From assembly GCA_017516785.1 (NCBI GenBank), contig JAFXAV010000054.1, forward strand, positions 1 through 33,122: a DNA stretch of 33,122 bases, given 5' to 3'. Positions 22,828 through 31,519 of this stretch are shown in pieces (positions within the stretch are counted from its first letter, which is position 1; every line of letters begins with the position of its first letter). A program made the position numbers and the translations under genes. This DNA is from Oscillospiraceae bacterium. Its GTDB lineage: Bacteria > Bacillota_A > Clostridia > Oscillospirales > Oscillospiraceae. A model generated the notes under the pieces. It was not told where the DNA came from and did no database searches. It saw only the letters and a program-made list of their open reading frames with translations.

Positions 22828-22975
22828 TTGCACTGGTGCGGGAGCACCCAAAGGCCCCCTTGTGTAAAGGGGGCTGTCAGCGTCAGCTGACTGGGGGATT
22901 GTAACAACCCCTCCACCCCTTCGGGGCACCTCCCCTTACACAGGGGTGGCTTTGGTGCGGTACATCCCCGCCAAT
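22828..22975. repeat. Diverged inverted-repeat element between araA and araD
   Basis: The region contains GGCCCCCTTGTGTAAAGGGGGC and a second fold around CACCCCTTCGGGGCACC to CCCCTTACACAGGGG. A central GACTGGGGGATTGT is shared in style with GACTGGGGGAGTGTCG of the MITE-like copies. GGTGCGG occurs directly repeated near both ends. It has no coding capacity and lacks the AAATTGCAGTTT ends of the other copies, so it belongs to a related but distinct subfamily. It may form an RNA hairpin between the cistrons. Confidence 0.6.
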
Positions 22976-22986
22976 TCACTCAAAAC

Positions 22987-24459
22987 TTACTTCAGTTTCC
23001 AGGCCAGGTCGTTCAGGAACAGTTCCTTCTCCAGGGAATCGACAGTGGTGTCCTTGGTGATGTGGACGTACTCGATGTCCAGCATACGGGCCCAGTCCTT
23101 CATCTGCTCAGCAGTGACGTCGTAGGACAGAACAGTGTGGTGTGCGCCGCCGGCGGTGATCCAGCACTCAACGCCTTCTGTCAGGGAGGGTTCTGCAACC
23201 CACATGACGCGGGCGACGGGCAGGTTGGGCATATCCATGATGGGCTTGACGCAGTGGATGTCCTGCACGATCAGGCGCAGGCGGCCGCCCATATCGATCA
23301 GAGAGACCACGATGGCGTCGCCTTCCTTGCCTTCGAAGACCAGACGGGCGGGATCCTTCTCGTTCATGCCGATGCCCAGGTGATGGGTCTCGATCTTGAT
23401 CTTGGCGCCGGGCTCAGCCAGGCTGGGGCAGACTTCCAGCATGTGGGCGCCCAGAGACAGCTGATTGCCTTCCACCAGGTGGTAGGTGTAGTCTTCCATG
23501 AATGCGGAAGCGCCGTTGCCGCCTTCGCCCATGGCCTTCATGATAGCGGTCATGGCTGCGACCTTCCAGTCGCCTTCGCCGCCGTAGCCATAGCCCTGAG
23601 CCATCAGGTGCTGAGATGCCAAACCGGGCAGCTGCTCCATGCCGTACAGATCCTGGAAGGTGTTGGAGTAGGCCATGCAGCCTTCTGCATCCAGCATCTT
23701 CTTCATGGCGATCTCTTCACGGGCCTGGTAACGGATTGCGTTTACGTTGGGAGTATTGATTTCATACTTGGAGGTGTACTCGGCCATCAGAGCGTCGATC
23801 TCTTCCTCAGTGACCTTGCCCATTTCCTTGACCAGGTCGCCGGTGGCCCAGGTGTTGACCTGCCAGCCCAGCTTGGTCTGGACTTCGACCTTATCGCCTT
23901 CGGTAACAGCGACTTCACGCATATTGTCGCCGAAACGCATGACCTTCATGCCCTTGGAAACAGCAACACCGACAGCGGCCTTCATCCAGTCGCCGATGCG
24001 CTTCAGAGCCTTCTCATCCTTCCAGTAGCCTGCAACCACCTTGCGGGGCATTCTCAGGCGGGCAGCGATGAAGCCGTGCTCGCGGTCGCCATGGGCAGCC
24101 TGATTCAGGTTCATGAAGTCCATGTCGATCTCTTCGTTGGGGATCTCCAGGTTATACTGGGTGGCGAAATGGCAGTAGGGCTTCTGCAGGTTCACCAGGC
24201 CGTTGATCCACATCTTGGAGGGGGAGAAAGTGTGGCACCAGGTGATGATACCGGCGCAGGTGTCATCATAGTTTGCTTCCTTGACGATCTGAGCGATCTG
24301 GGAATTGGACATTGCGGTGACCTTATAGATCAGGGGATAAGGCAGGTGCTTGCTCATTTCGGTTGCCATTTCGGCAGCGCGCTCAGCAACGGTCTTCAGA
24401 ACATCATCGCCATACAGGCTCTGAGAACCGACCACAAACCAGAAATTGTACTTGCTCAT
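22987..24459 (-). CDS. araA: L-arabinose isomerase
   Basis: AraA interconverts L-arabinose and L-ribulose with Mn2+. The 490-residue length is standard. Recognisable blocks are FWFVVGSQSLYGDDVL at the start and ITWCHTFSPSKMWINGL near 72-88. Metal-ligand regions are GYGYGGEGDWKVAA and SAFMEDYTYHL (the two Glu), THHLGIG and ITAGGAHHTVLSY (the two His). ATG 24459 has GGAGG upstream and lies 13 bp after araB, so the two are co-transcribed. Confidence 0.97.
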   Translation of the reverse strand: MSKYNFWFVVGSQSLYGDDVLKTVAERAAEMATEMSKHLPYPLIYKVTAMSNSQIAQIVKEANYDDTCAGIITWCHTFSPSKMWINGLVNLQKPYCHFATQYNLEIPNEEIDMDFMNLNQAAHGDREHGFIAARLRMPRKVVAGYWKDEKALKRIGDWMKAAVGVAVSKGMKVMRFGDNMREVAVTEGDKVEVQTKLGWQVNTWATGDLVKEMGKVTEEEIDALMAEYTSKYEINTPNVNAIRYQAREEIAMKKMLDAEGCMAYSNTFQDLYGMEQLPGLASQHLMAQGYGYGGEGDWKVAAMTAIMKAMGEGGNGASAFMEDYTYHLVEGNQLSLGAHMLEVCPSLAEPGAKIKIETHHLGIGMNEKDPARLVFEGKEGDAIVVSLIDMGGRLRLIVQDIHCVKPIMDMPNLPVARVMWVAEPSLTEGVECWITAGGAHHTVLSYDVTAEQMKDWARMLDIEYVHITKDTTVDSLEKELFLNDLAWKLK

Positions 24460-24472
24460 TTTGATTTCCTCC

Positions 24473-26011
24473 TTAGATGACTTCCACTGCGGTCTTTTCG
24501 ACCTTCAGCAGATTCTTGTACTGGGCAATGTAAGTATTGAAACCTGCCACGTCAGCAGCTTCGGGGGCCAGGGTAGTACCCTTGGCATCAGCGAAGACAT
24601 GGGCGTTCAGGTAATCTTCCAGGGATTCGCCTTCAGCCTTGTTGACCAGATAGGCTGCCAGCAGAGCCATGCCGTAGGGGCCGCCCTCACCGGCGGTTTC
24701 CATGCAGGTAACGGGGGCATTGCAGGCGGCTGCCATAAACTTCTGACCCACAACGGGAGTCTTGAACAGGCCGCCGTGACCGGTCAGGGAGTCGATGGCC
24801 ACCTTCTCTTCTGCCAGGATGTCCATGCCGATCTTCAGGGTGGACATGGTGGAGTACAGGGTTGCACGGAAGAAGTTTGCCAGGGTGAACTTGGATTCGG
24901 GCTTTCTGACCACCATGGGACGGCCGGCGTCCATATGGGTGACGCCTTCACCTGCCATGTAGTTGCAGACCAGGATGCCGCCGCAGTCGGTATCGCCTTC
25001 CAGTGCCTTCTGGTACAGCTTGGTGTACACATCGCCGGTGGAGGGCTCGGCGCCGAAGAGGTTGGCGGTTTCCTTCAGGACGGAAACCCAGGCATTGGAG
25101 TCATTGGTGCAGTTGTTGCAGTGGACCATGGCAACGGGCTTGCCGGTGGGGGTGGTAACCAGGTCGATTTCCTCGTAGACCTTGTTCAGGGGGTGCTCCA
25201 GAACCACCATGGAGAAGATGGAGGTACCAGCGGAGACGTTGCCGGTTCTGGGAGCAACAGCATTGGTGGCAGTCATGCCGGTGCCTGCGTCGCCTTCAGC
25301 GGGAGCAAAGGGGATGCCGGGAGCCAGGAGGTTATCCAGCATTGCAGCGCCGGACTCGGTCAGAGCACCTGCGTTTTCGCCTGCAACCAGGACTGCGGGC
25401 AGAATGTCAGACAGACGCCAGGGCTGTTTCTTGATAGCGGGCAGCTCATTGAACTTGGCCAGCATCTCTTCGTCATAGCAGTTCTTCTCGGAGTCGATGG
25501 GGAACATACCGGAAGCTTCGCCAACACCCATGGCGTTGACGCCGGTGAGCATGTAGTGGACGTATCCTGCCAGGGTGGTGATGTGAGCAATCTTGGAAAC
25601 GTGTTCTTCGCCGTTCAGGACAGCCTGATACAGATGAGCGATGGACCAGCGCTGGGGCACATTGAAGTTAAACAGCTCGGTCAGTTCAGCGGCGGCGGGA
25701 CCGGTGATGGTATTCTGCCAGGTACGGAAGGGCACCAGCAGGTTCCAGTCGGCGTCAAAGGCCAGGTAGCCATGCATCATGGCGGAGACACCCATGGCCT
25801 GGACGGCATCACGGTTCTCAACACCGGAAACAGCAGCCTTCAGGCCCTTCCAGACCTCATCCAGAGAATAGGTCCAGACGCCATTTTCGAAGGAGCTCTT
25901 CCAGGTGTAGTCGCCGGAGGAGATGGGAATGTGCTTTGCATCGATGACAACCGCCTTGATACGGGTGGAGCCCAGCTCGATGCCGAGGGTGGTTTTCAGA
26001 GTATCATTCAT
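24473..26011 (-). CDS. araB: FGGY-family kinase acting as L-ribulokinase
   Basis: The 512-residue kinase phosphorylates L-ribulose to L-ribulose 5-phosphate, judged by its position directly before araA. The N-terminal phosphate loop is [27 protein letters not shown] replaces the xylulokinase GQMHG. The second domain has [31 protein letters not shown] and [14 protein letters not shown]. Sequence is closer to the xylulokinase-type FGGY group than to proteobacterial AraB, a type often found in clostridial arabinose operons. I start at ATG 26011 ([14 protein letters not shown]), with GAGG 9 bp upstream; the frame extends five codons further. The start overlaps the preceding small membrane gene by 8 nt. 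Confidence 0.88.
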   Translation of the reverse strand: MNDTLKTTLGIELGSTRIKAVVIDAKHIPISSGDYTWKSSFENGVWTYSLDEVWKGLKAAVSGVENRDAVQAMGVSAMMHGYLAFDADWNLLVPFRTWQNTITGPAAAELTELFNFNVPQRWSIAHLYQAVLNGEEHVSKIAHITTLAGYVHYMLTGVNAMGVGEASGMFPIDSEKNCYDEEMLAKFNELPAIKKQPWRLSDILPAVLVAGENAGALTESGAAMLDNLLAPGIPFAPAEGDAGTGMTATNAVAPRTGNVSAGTSIFSMVVLEHPLNKVYEEIDLVTTPTGKPVAMVHCNNCTNDSNAWVSVLKETANLFGAEPSTGDVYTKLYQKALEGDTDCGGILVCNYMAGEGVTHMDAGRPMVVRKPESKFTLANFFRATLYSTMSTLKIGMDILAEEKVAIDSLTGHGGLFKTPVVGQKFMAAACNAPVTCMETAGEGGPYGMALLAAYLVNKAEGESLEDYLNAHVFADAKGTTLAPEAADVAGFNTYIAQYKNLLKVEKTAVEVI

Positions 26012-26315
26012 TTGCGTTATCCTCACCTTCTTCAGTTTCTTCCGCCGGATCTTCTTCGATGGGTTCTTCCAATGCGGACTCCTCTTCTGCTTCCTCGTTC
26101 TTCTTGAACAAAGGGCCGCCGACCTTGACCAGGGCCTTCAGAGAAGCATAGATGATAATCGCACCGGCCACAGCGAAGACGATGGCGCCAATGATAAAGA
26201 CAATCCCTTCCGAAAATGCCTCCCGCAGACCCCACGCTGTATAGATCAGGTAGCCGCCGCAGAGCAGCCGCAGGATCAGGATGGACTGGTTGGGGGTATT
26301 GCCTTCCTTGCTCAT
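26004..26315 (-). CDS. Small membrane protein of unknown function coupled to araB
   Basis: The 103-residue protein has two hydrophobic segments (about 12-30 and 36-61, the second [20 protein letters not shown]). A strongly acidic tail from about residue 72 consists mostly of Glu with Pro and Ala. I recognise no family. ATG 26315 has GAGG 9 bp upstream. Its stop overlaps the araB start (ATGAATGA), so translation is coupled to ribulokinase. Upstream is the permease terminator at 26356-26387, so it is the first gene after that signal. A role near the transporter or kinase at the membrane is speculation. Confidence 0.75.
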   Translation of the reverse strand: MSKEGNTPNQSILILRLLCGGYLIYTAWGLREAFSEGIVFIIGAIVFAVAGAIIIYASLKALVKVGGPLFKKNEEAEEESALEEPIEEDPAEETEEGEDNANE

Positions 26316-26355
26316 AGTGATAGTCCTCTCAATCGTTTAGTGTATGAAAAACGAA

Positions 26356-26387
26356 AATGCAGGGCGGGCATATTCCCGCCCTGCATT
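26356..26387 (-). terminator. Hairpin terminator after the arabinose permease gene
   Basis: AATGCAGGGCGGG (26356-26368) pairs perfectly with CCCGCCCTGCATT (26375-26387). On the minus strand a T-rich tail (TTTTCGTTTTTC) follows. It splits transport genes from catabolic genes. No strong second promoter is visible in the 40 bp that remain, so partial read-through is likely. Confidence 0.8.
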
Positions 26388-26416
26388 GGCTTGTTAACAA
26401 ATATTCAGCAAAAGAC

Positions 26417-27616
26417 TCAGTTCTTCTTGCGCTTGCTCAGCAGATCGAAGGTAACGGCACCCAGCAGAACCAGGCCCTTGACGATCTTCTGGACGTTGGT
26501 GTCATAACCGGCCAGGGACATACCGTTGTTCAGGATACCCATGATGAATGCGCCAATAACAGCACCGATGATGGTGCCGACACCGCCGGAGGTAGCAGCG
26601 CCGCCGATGTAGCAGGATGCGATGGCGTCCATTTCGAAACCGTCGCCAGCCTTAGGGGTAGCGGACTGGTTACGGGCAGACAGGACGATACCGGCAACAG
26701 CGGCCAGCAGGCCCATGTTGGCATAGACCCAGAAGAAAACCTTCTTGGTGTCGATACCGGACAGGCGGGCAGCCTTGGCATTGCCGCCCATTGCGTAGAT
26801 CTGGCGGCCGGCAACAGTCTTGGTGGTGATGAAGTGGTAGATAGCGACCAGCAGGACCATCAGGACCAGGACAACGGGAATGCCGTTGTAGCAGGCCAGC
26901 TTCCAGAAGAAGAAGCAGATAACGCCAACCAGGACAACCAGCTTGGCAGCAGTCTGCCAGACGGGAGCGGTGGGCAGGTTGTTCTTCTTTGCAGCAGCGT
27001 GGGACTTGAGCTCGTTCAGGACCAGCAGAACGCTGACAACAGCAGCAACGATCAGGCAGACCAGGTCGATGCCCTTGCCGTCATTCATAGCGCCGCCTTC
27101 CATGATCTTCATGGTGGGCAGGAAGCCGGTGCCGATCCAGTTGTAATCAGCGGGCAGGGGGCCCTTGGTCTGAGCCTGCAGGATAACATAGCACAGGCCG
27201 CGGCCCATCAGCATGGTTGCCAGGGTGACGATGAAGGGAGGGATTTCCAGGTAGGCAACGAAGAAGCCAACGAACAGGCCGAATGCAATACCAACGCCAA
27301 TGGCGCCCAGCATTGCCAGAGGAGAAGACCAGCCGAAGTCAACGATCAGAGTACCGGCAACAGCGCCACAGGATGCGACAACAGAGCCGACGCCCAGGTC
27401 AACGTTACCGGTCAGGACACACAGCAGCATACCAACTGCCAGGATAACAACGTAACCATTCTGCATGATCAGGTTGTTGATGTTCATGGGGGTCAGGTTC
27501 TTGCCGTCGGTGATGATAGCGAACAGAACATAGACAGCAACCAGCATGATCATAATGCCGTACTGGCCCAGGCTGATACCGCCCTTTTTCAGAGTTTTCT
27601 TGGTGTTGTTAGCCAT
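26417..27616 (-). CDS. Multiple-sugar ABC transporter permease (MmsB/GguB-like)
   Basis: The 399-residue permease is of the long GguB/XylH type, with about ten or more hydrophobic segments. Family blocks are LTGNVDLGVGSVVAS, YAMGGNAKAARLSGIDTKKVFFWVY (ATPase contact loop) and EMDAIASCYIGGAATSGGVGT. A long cytoplasmic stretch, HAAAKKNNLPTAPVWQTAAK, splits the middle as in this subgroup. I start at ATG 27616 ([11 protein letters not shown]), which overlaps the ATPase stop by one base (TAATG) and has GAGGTGG upstream. The frame extends 14 codons further. With its ATPase and binding protein it forms a ChvE-GguAB-type importer, here presumably for L-arabinose. Confidence 0.9.
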   Translation of the reverse strand: MANNTKKTLKKGGISLGQYGIMIMLVAVYVLFAIITDGKNLTPMNINNLIMQNGYVVILAVGMLLCVLTGNVDLGVGSVVASCGAVAGTLIVDFGWSSPLAMLGAIGVGIAFGLFVGFFVAYLEIPPFIVTLATMLMGRGLCYVILQAQTKGPLPADYNWIGTGFLPTMKIMEGGAMNDGKGIDLVCLIVAAVVSVLLVLNELKSHAAAKKNNLPTAPVWQTAAKLVVLVGVICFFFWKLACYNGIPVVLVLMVLLVAIYHFITTKTVAGRQIYAMGGNAKAARLSGIDTKKVFFWVYANMGLLAAVAGIVLSARNQSATPKAGDGFEMDAIASCYIGGAATSGGVGTIIGAVIGAFIMGILNNGMSLAGYDTNVQKIVKGLVLLGAVTFDLLSKRKKN

Positions 27617-29172
27617 TATGCTTCCACCTCTTCCTTTCTGTTGTGGGCCATGATGCAAGCCATGATGGCCTCCTGAGTAATCTCGCTGCCGGACAGCTCG
27701 CCGGCGATTTCGCCTTCATTGATAACATAAGTACGGTCGCAGGTACCGATGATCTCGGGCATTTCGGAGGAAATGACGATGACGGCCTTACCGGACTTTG
27801 CCAGTTCATTAATAACGCAGTAGATTTCGTACTTGGCGCCAACGTCGATACCACGGGTGGGCTCGTCCAGAATCAGAACATCGGGCTCGGTGAGCATCCA
27901 CTTTGCCAGGACGACCTTCTGCTGGTTGCCGCCGGACAGGGAGCCGACAGCCTGGTTGACGGAAGTGGTCTTGACGTTGATCTTCTCACGGTATTCCTGA
28001 GCCTTGATATCCTCCTTGTTCTGATCCACAATGCCGTTCTTGGAGAAGAAATTCTTCAGAGCGGACAGGGTCATGTTGAACTTAATGGAGTCAATCAGAA
28101 CCAGGCCGTAGGTCTTACGGTCTTCGGAAACGTAAGCCAGCTTGTTGTCGATGGCGTCCTTAACGCTCTTGATTTCGACTTCCTTGCCATTGATTTTGAT
28201 GGTACCGGAAATCTTCTGGCCGTAGCTGCGGCCGAAGATGGACATTGCCAGCTCCGTACGGCCGGCGCCCATCAGACCTGCCAGTCCCACGACTTCGCCT
28301 GCACGGACCTGGATATTGACGTCCTTCAGCATCTGACGGTTGGAATCCTCGGGATGGTAGACGTTCCAGTCCTTGACCTCGAAGATCACATCGCCGATGG
28401 GGCAGTTCTCGCGCTTGGGATAACGGTTGGTCAGTTCACGACCGACCATGCCCTTGATGATCCGCTCTTCGGAGAAGTCATCCTTGCCCTTTTCCAGGGT
28501 TTCGATGGTGTGGCCGTCACGGATGATGGTGATGGAGTCAGCAACGTAGCTGATCTCGTTGAGCTTATGGGAAATGATGATACAGGTGATGCCCTCTTCC
28601 TTCAGCTGCAGCATCAGCTCCAGCAGCTGGGCGGACTCGCGGTCGTTCAGTGCAGCGGTGGGCTCGTCCAGGATCAGCAGTTCACACTTCTTGCCCAGAG
28701 CCTTGGCAATTTCGATCAGCTGCTGCTTGCCGACACCCAGGGTATTGACGGGAACATTGACATTCTCATCACCCAGGCCGACGCGCTTCAGCAGCTCCTG
28801 GGCCTCAGCACGGGTCTTGACCCAGTCAATAACGCCCTTGGTCTGGCGCTCGTTGCCCAGGAATACATTTTCCGCCACAGACAGGTAGGGGCTCAGCGCC
28901 AGCTCCTGGTGGATGATGACGATACCCTTGGCTTCGCTGTCCTTGATGTTGCGGAACTTGCAGATTTCTCCGTTGTAAACGATATCACCGGTGTAGTTAC
29001 CGAAGGGATAGACACCGGAAAGAACGTTCATCAGGGTGGACTTACCTGCGCCGTTTTCGCCGCAGATTGCCATAATTTCACCCTTTCTGACCTTCAGATT
29101 GACGTCATCCAAGGCCTTCACGCCGGAGAACTCCTTTGTGATTTGGTTCATTTCCAGAATATATTCTGACAT
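27616..29172 (-). CDS. Multiple-sugar ABC transporter ATP-binding protein (MmsA/GguA-like)
   Basis: The 518-residue two-domain ATPase has domain 1 Walker [10 protein letters not shown] near 38-46 and Q-loop [12 protein letters not shown]. The domain 1 signature region [15 protein letters not shown] deviates from LSGGQ, as usual here, and Walker B is [13 protein letters not shown]. Domain 2 has degenerate Walker [10 protein letters not shown], signature LSGGNQQKV and [16 protein letters not shown] 29172 has AAGGAG 8 bp upstream. The gene follows the binding-protein gene after 146 bp containing two hairpins, so ATPase levels should be lower than binding-protein levels. Confidence 0.93.
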   Translation of the reverse strand: MSEYILEMNQITKEFSGVKALDDVNLKVRKGEIMAICGENGAGKSTLMNVLSGVYPFGNYTGDIVYNGEICKFRNIKDSEAKGIVIIHQELALSPYLSVAENVFLGNERQTKGVIDWVKTRAEAQELLKRVGLGDENVNVPVNTLGVGKQQLIEIAKALGKKCELLILDEPTAALNDRESAQLLELMLQLKEEGITCIIISHKLNEISYVADSITIIRDGHTIETLEKGKDDFSEERIIKGMVGRELTNRYPKRENCPIGDVIFEVKDWNVYHPEDSNRQMLKDVNIQVRAGEVVGLAGLMGAGRTELAMSIFGRSYGQKISGTIKINGKEVEIKSVKDAIDNKLAYVSEDRKTYGLVLIDSIKFNMTLSALKNFFSKNGIVDQNKEDIKAQEYREKINVKTTSVNQAVGSLSGGNQQKVVLAKWMLTEPDVLILDEPTRGIDVGAKYEIYCVINELAKSGKAVIVISSEMPEIIGTCDRTYVINEGEIAGELSGSEITQEAIMACIMAHNRKEEVEA

Positions 29173-29200
29173 TCTTTCAACTCCTTCTCGCCTGATAGAC

Positions 29201-29246
29201 GGCCCAGGGGAAAGGGATCGGATGTCCCATTCCTTTCCCTCGGGCC
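29201..29246 (-). other. Imperfect long hairpin in the binding protein-ATPase gap
   Basis: GGCCCAGGGGAAAGGGAT (29201-29218) can pair with ATTCCTTTCCCTCGGGCC (29229-29246) with few mismatches. It follows the terminator and precedes the ATPase ribosome binding site on the transcript. It may protect the 5' end of the downstream mRNA. Confidence 0.45.
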
Positions 29247-29259
29247 GACTAAAAAATGA

Positions 29260-29284
29260 GAGGCGGCGGCTGGGCCGCCGCCTC
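29260..29284 (-). terminator. Terminator or attenuator after the arabinose binding-protein gene
   Basis: GAGGCGGCGGC (29260-29270) pairs with GCCGCCGCCTC (29274-29284). On the minus strand it is followed by CATTTTTTAG. Such a partial terminator commonly sets the binding protein above its membrane partners. Confidence 0.85.
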
Positions 29285-29318
29285 TTTGCGGGTCTTAATT
29301 GGGTTGGTCAGCTAGAGA

Positions 29319-30464
29319 TTAGCCAGCCAGCTGCTCCTCGGTGTAGTAGCCGGTATCGACCAGAACTTCCTTGTAATTCTCAGCGTCGACAGCAACGGGA
29401 GTGCACAGGTAGGAGGGAACGACGAAGACACCGTTGTCATAGGTGGTGGTGTCGTTGATCTCGGGCTCGGAGCCGGTCAGCAGGGCGTTAACCATGGTGA
29501 CGCACTTCTCAGCCAGAGTACGGGTGTCCTTAGCAATGGACATGGTCTGGTAGCCGGCGATGATGTTCTTGGTAGCCATCAGCTCAGCGTCCTGGCCGGT
29601 GATGATGGGCCAGTTCTCAGCAGTGTAGCCAGCGCCTTCCAGAGCGGAACGGCAGCCATATGCGAAACCGTCAAATGCGGTCAGGCAGATGTCCAGATCT
29701 TCGTCAGCATAGAAGCCTGCCAGGTAGTCCTCGCAGTTCTTCTGTGCGGTCTCCTGGGACCAACGCAGGATGCAGGTGTCCTCGAAGGAGGTACGGCCGG
29801 ACTTGCAGACCAGAACGCCGGAATCCAGGTACTGCTGCAGGACCTTCATAACGCCGTTGTACAGCAGGACAGCGTTGTTGTCGTCGGGGGAGCCCATGAA
29901 GAACTCGATGGTGTAGGTTTCGGTGGTGTTAGCCAGATCCAGCTTAGCCTCGACGTACTCAGCGATGGCACGGCCAACGCCTTCGTTATCGAAGGAAGCG
30001 TAGTAGGTAACAGCATCGGTCTGCATCAGCAGACGGTCGTAAGCGATGATGGGAATGCCAGCTTCCTTAGCCTGAGCCTCGACACCGGTCAGAGCGACGG
30101 AGTCGATGGAAGCGATGACCAGGCAGTCGACCTGCTGGGCGATCATGTTCTCAATCTGGGAGACCTGCATCTGGACGTCGTCCTCTGCGTACTGCAGGAT
30201 GACTTCGTAACCCAGAGCTTCCAGCTGAGCCTTCATGTTGCCGCCGTCATTGATCCAGCGCTCGGAAGACTGAGTGGGCATTGCGACACCGACGACCTTA
30301 CCTTCGCCAGCGGCTTCGTCTTCAACGGGGGTTTCGACTTCGGGAGCTTCGACTTCGGGAGCTTCAGCTTCGGGAGCCTCAGTGGGTTCAGCGGTGTTAC
30401 CGCCGCAAGCAGCCAGGGCGAAAACCATGACCAGAGCCAGCAGCAGAGCAATCAGCTTCTTCAT
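29319..30464 (-). CDS. Sugar ABC transporter substrate-binding lipoprotein (ChvE-like)
   Basis: The 381-residue protein has a lipoprotein signal MKKLIALLLALVMVFALAAC with C20. A Glu/Pro/Ala linker of about 30 residues with EAPEV repeats precedes the ChvE-type binding domain. That domain has VGVAMPTQSSERWINDGGNM, DCLVIASIDSVAL, IIAYDRLLMQTDAVTYYASFDN and TAFDGFAYGCRSAL. Proteins of this type bind arabinose, galactose, glucose or xylose. The downstream araBAD genes point to L-arabinose. ATG 30464 has GAGG upstream. It is the first gene of the operon, from the promoter at 30553-30582, and ends before a strong hairpin. Confidence 0.92.
   Translation of the reverse strand: MKKLIALLLALVMVFALAACGGNTAEPTEAPEAEAPEVEAPEVETPVEDEAAGEGKVVGVAMPTQSSERWINDGGNMKAQLEALGYEVILQYAEDDVQMQVSQIENMIAQQVDCLVIASIDSVALTGVEAQAKEAGIPIIAYDRLLMQTDAVTYYASFDNEGVGRAIAEYVEAKLDLANTTETYTIEFFMGSPDDNNAVLLYNGVMKVLQQYLDSGVLVCKSGRTSFEDTCILRWSQETAQKNCEDYLAGFYADEDLDICLTAFDGFAYGCRSALEGAGYTAENWPIITGQDAELMATKNIIAGYQTMSIAKDTRTLAEKCVTMVNALLTGSEPEINDTTTYDNGVFVVPSYLCTPVAVDAENYKEVLVDTGYYTEEQLAG
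30331..30375. repeat. Three 15-bp tandem repeats in the lipoprotein linker
   Basis: Units 30331-30345, 30346-30360 and 30361-30375 are nearly identical (GCTTCGACTTCGGGA type) and encode EAPEV/EAPEA. A degenerate fourth unit follows. Copy-number change would keep frame and alter only the spacer between lipid anchor and binding domain. Confidence 0.75.
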
Positions 30465-30552
30465 TGTTTTTCCTCACTTTCATTGTTTCAGGCCTCTTGT
30501 AAAGCCCATTTTTTACGCACAGTCCCCCCAGGGAACCAATACGTTTGTTAGC

Positions 30553-30582
30553 ATTATAACCGATGCCCCGGGACAAAGTCAA
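30553..30582 (-). promoter_or_regulatory. Promoter of the arabinose uptake/catabolism operon
   Basis: On the minus strand, TTGACT (30577-30582) and a perfect TATAAT (30553-30558) are 18 bp apart. Transcription would start about 80 nt before the binding-protein ATG. Confidence 0.8.
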
Positions 30583-30755
30583 CAATCCTTTGGTCACTTT
30601 ATCCAAGTTTGTAGCCTATAGACAAAAATGGCATTCCTGTTTTTAGCGAATTAATCATCCGGATTCCGTAGAAGTTGAATTTTTTCATACGGCTTTTTGA
30701 ATATTTTCAAATAAACTACTTTTAAGTAACATTTTTGTTCGTTTTTCCTCATTTT

Positions 30756-30774
30756 CGAAACATTCCGAAACTTT
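30756..30774 (+). promoter_or_regulatory. Conserved 19-bp motif upstream of the arabinose operon
   Basis: CGAAACATTCCGAAACTTT matches the motif at 17294-17312 at 18 of 19 positions, with the same two CGAAAC half-sites 10 bp apart. It is about 175 bp upstream of the -35 box and in the opposite orientation relative to its operon. Apart from this motif and the promoter, the 30465-30819 gap is AT-rich and shows no gene. Confidence 0.4.
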
Positions 30775-30819
30775 CAGCAACATGAACAAAATTTCTTTCA
30801 AAACCTGAAACAAGAAAAA

Positions 30820-30843
30820 CGCCGCCGGCAAAAGCCGGCGGCG
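30820..30843 (-). terminator. Terminator of the rubrerythrin gene
   Basis: CGCCGCCGGC (30820-30829) and GCCGGCGGCG (30834-30843) form a perfect 10-bp stem with an AAAA loop on the plus strand. On the minus strand TTTTTCTTG follows. Confidence 0.9.
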
Positions 30844-30858
30844 CAGGAAAAGTTTCGC

Positions 30859-31398
30859 TTAGTAATTGTCTTTTCTAACCTCGAAATAGGCCTGCTTATG
30901 GAAGCAGACGGGGCAGACGATGGGAGCCTCGGTGGCCATGACCAGGTGACCGCAGTTGCGGCACTCCCAGGTGACGATGCCGGCCTTGGCGAAAACTGCC
31001 TTGGTCTCGACGTTGTTCAGCAGGGCGCGGTAGCGCTCTTCATGGGTCTTCTCGATGGCAGCAACGCCCCGGAACTGCTCAGCCAGAGCATGGAAGCCTT
31101 CCTCGTCAGCTTCCTTGGCCATGCGGTCGTACATATCAGTCCACTCGTAAGCTTCACCCTCAGCGCCGTGCAGCAGGTTGGCTGCGGTATCGCCCAGCTC
31201 GCCCAGGTGCTTGAACCACAGCTTTGCGTGCTCCTTCTCATTTTCAGCAGTCTTCAGGAACAGCTCCGCGATCTGCTCGTAGCCTGCCTTCTTGGCAACG
31301 GATGCGAAATATGTGTACTTGTTGCGGGCCTGGGATTCGCCTGCAAAAGCTTCCCACAGATTCTTCTCGGTCTTGGTGCCAGCATAAGGATTTGCCAT
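30859..31398 (-). CDS. rbr: Rubrerythrin
   Basis: Rubrerythrin reduces hydrogen peroxide in anaerobes. The 179-residue protein has an N-terminal four-helix di-iron domain with ligand motifs [30 protein letters not shown] and [17 protein letters not shown]-terminal rubredoxin-like Fe(Cys)4 site is [21 protein letters not shown] start at ATG 31398 (MANPYAG), with GGAGG about 8 bp upstream; the frame is open 30 codons further through leader sequence. It has its own strong promoter and terminator. The transcript leader contains a GCGGCAT/ATGCCGC hairpin (31449-31465). Confidence 0.96.
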   Translation of the reverse strand: MANPYAGTKTEKNLWEAFAGESQARNKYTYFASVAKKAGYEQIAELFLKTAENEKEHAKLWFKHLGELGDTAANLLHGAEGEAYEWTDMYDRMAKEADEEGFHALAEQFRGVAAIEKTHEERYRALLNNVETKAVFAKAGIVTWECRNCGHLVMATEAPIVCPVCFHKQAYFEVRKDNY

Positions 31399-31472
31399 TG
31401 TAATTTTCCTCCTCAGATGATGTTCTGTGTGTTTGTGGTTGTCAGGGAGCGGCATGCAATGCCGCCGATTCC

Positions 31473-31501
31473 ATGTTAGCAGATTCAAACAGGAATGTCA
31501 A
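31473..31501 (-). promoter_or_regulatory. Promoter of the rubrerythrin gene
   Basis: On the minus strand, a perfect TTGACA (31496-31501) and TAACAT (31473-31478) are 17 bp apart. A 7-bp stem (31449-31465) lies in the leader. No PerR box was recognised. Confidence 0.78.
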
Positions 31502-31519
31502 ACATTGGTTATACTCTTT

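Noticed and set aside
22828..22975. CRISPR-like repeat from the GGTGCGG and CCCCTT blocks
   Set aside because: Repeats are inverted and unevenly spaced, with no array of unique spacers and no cas genes.
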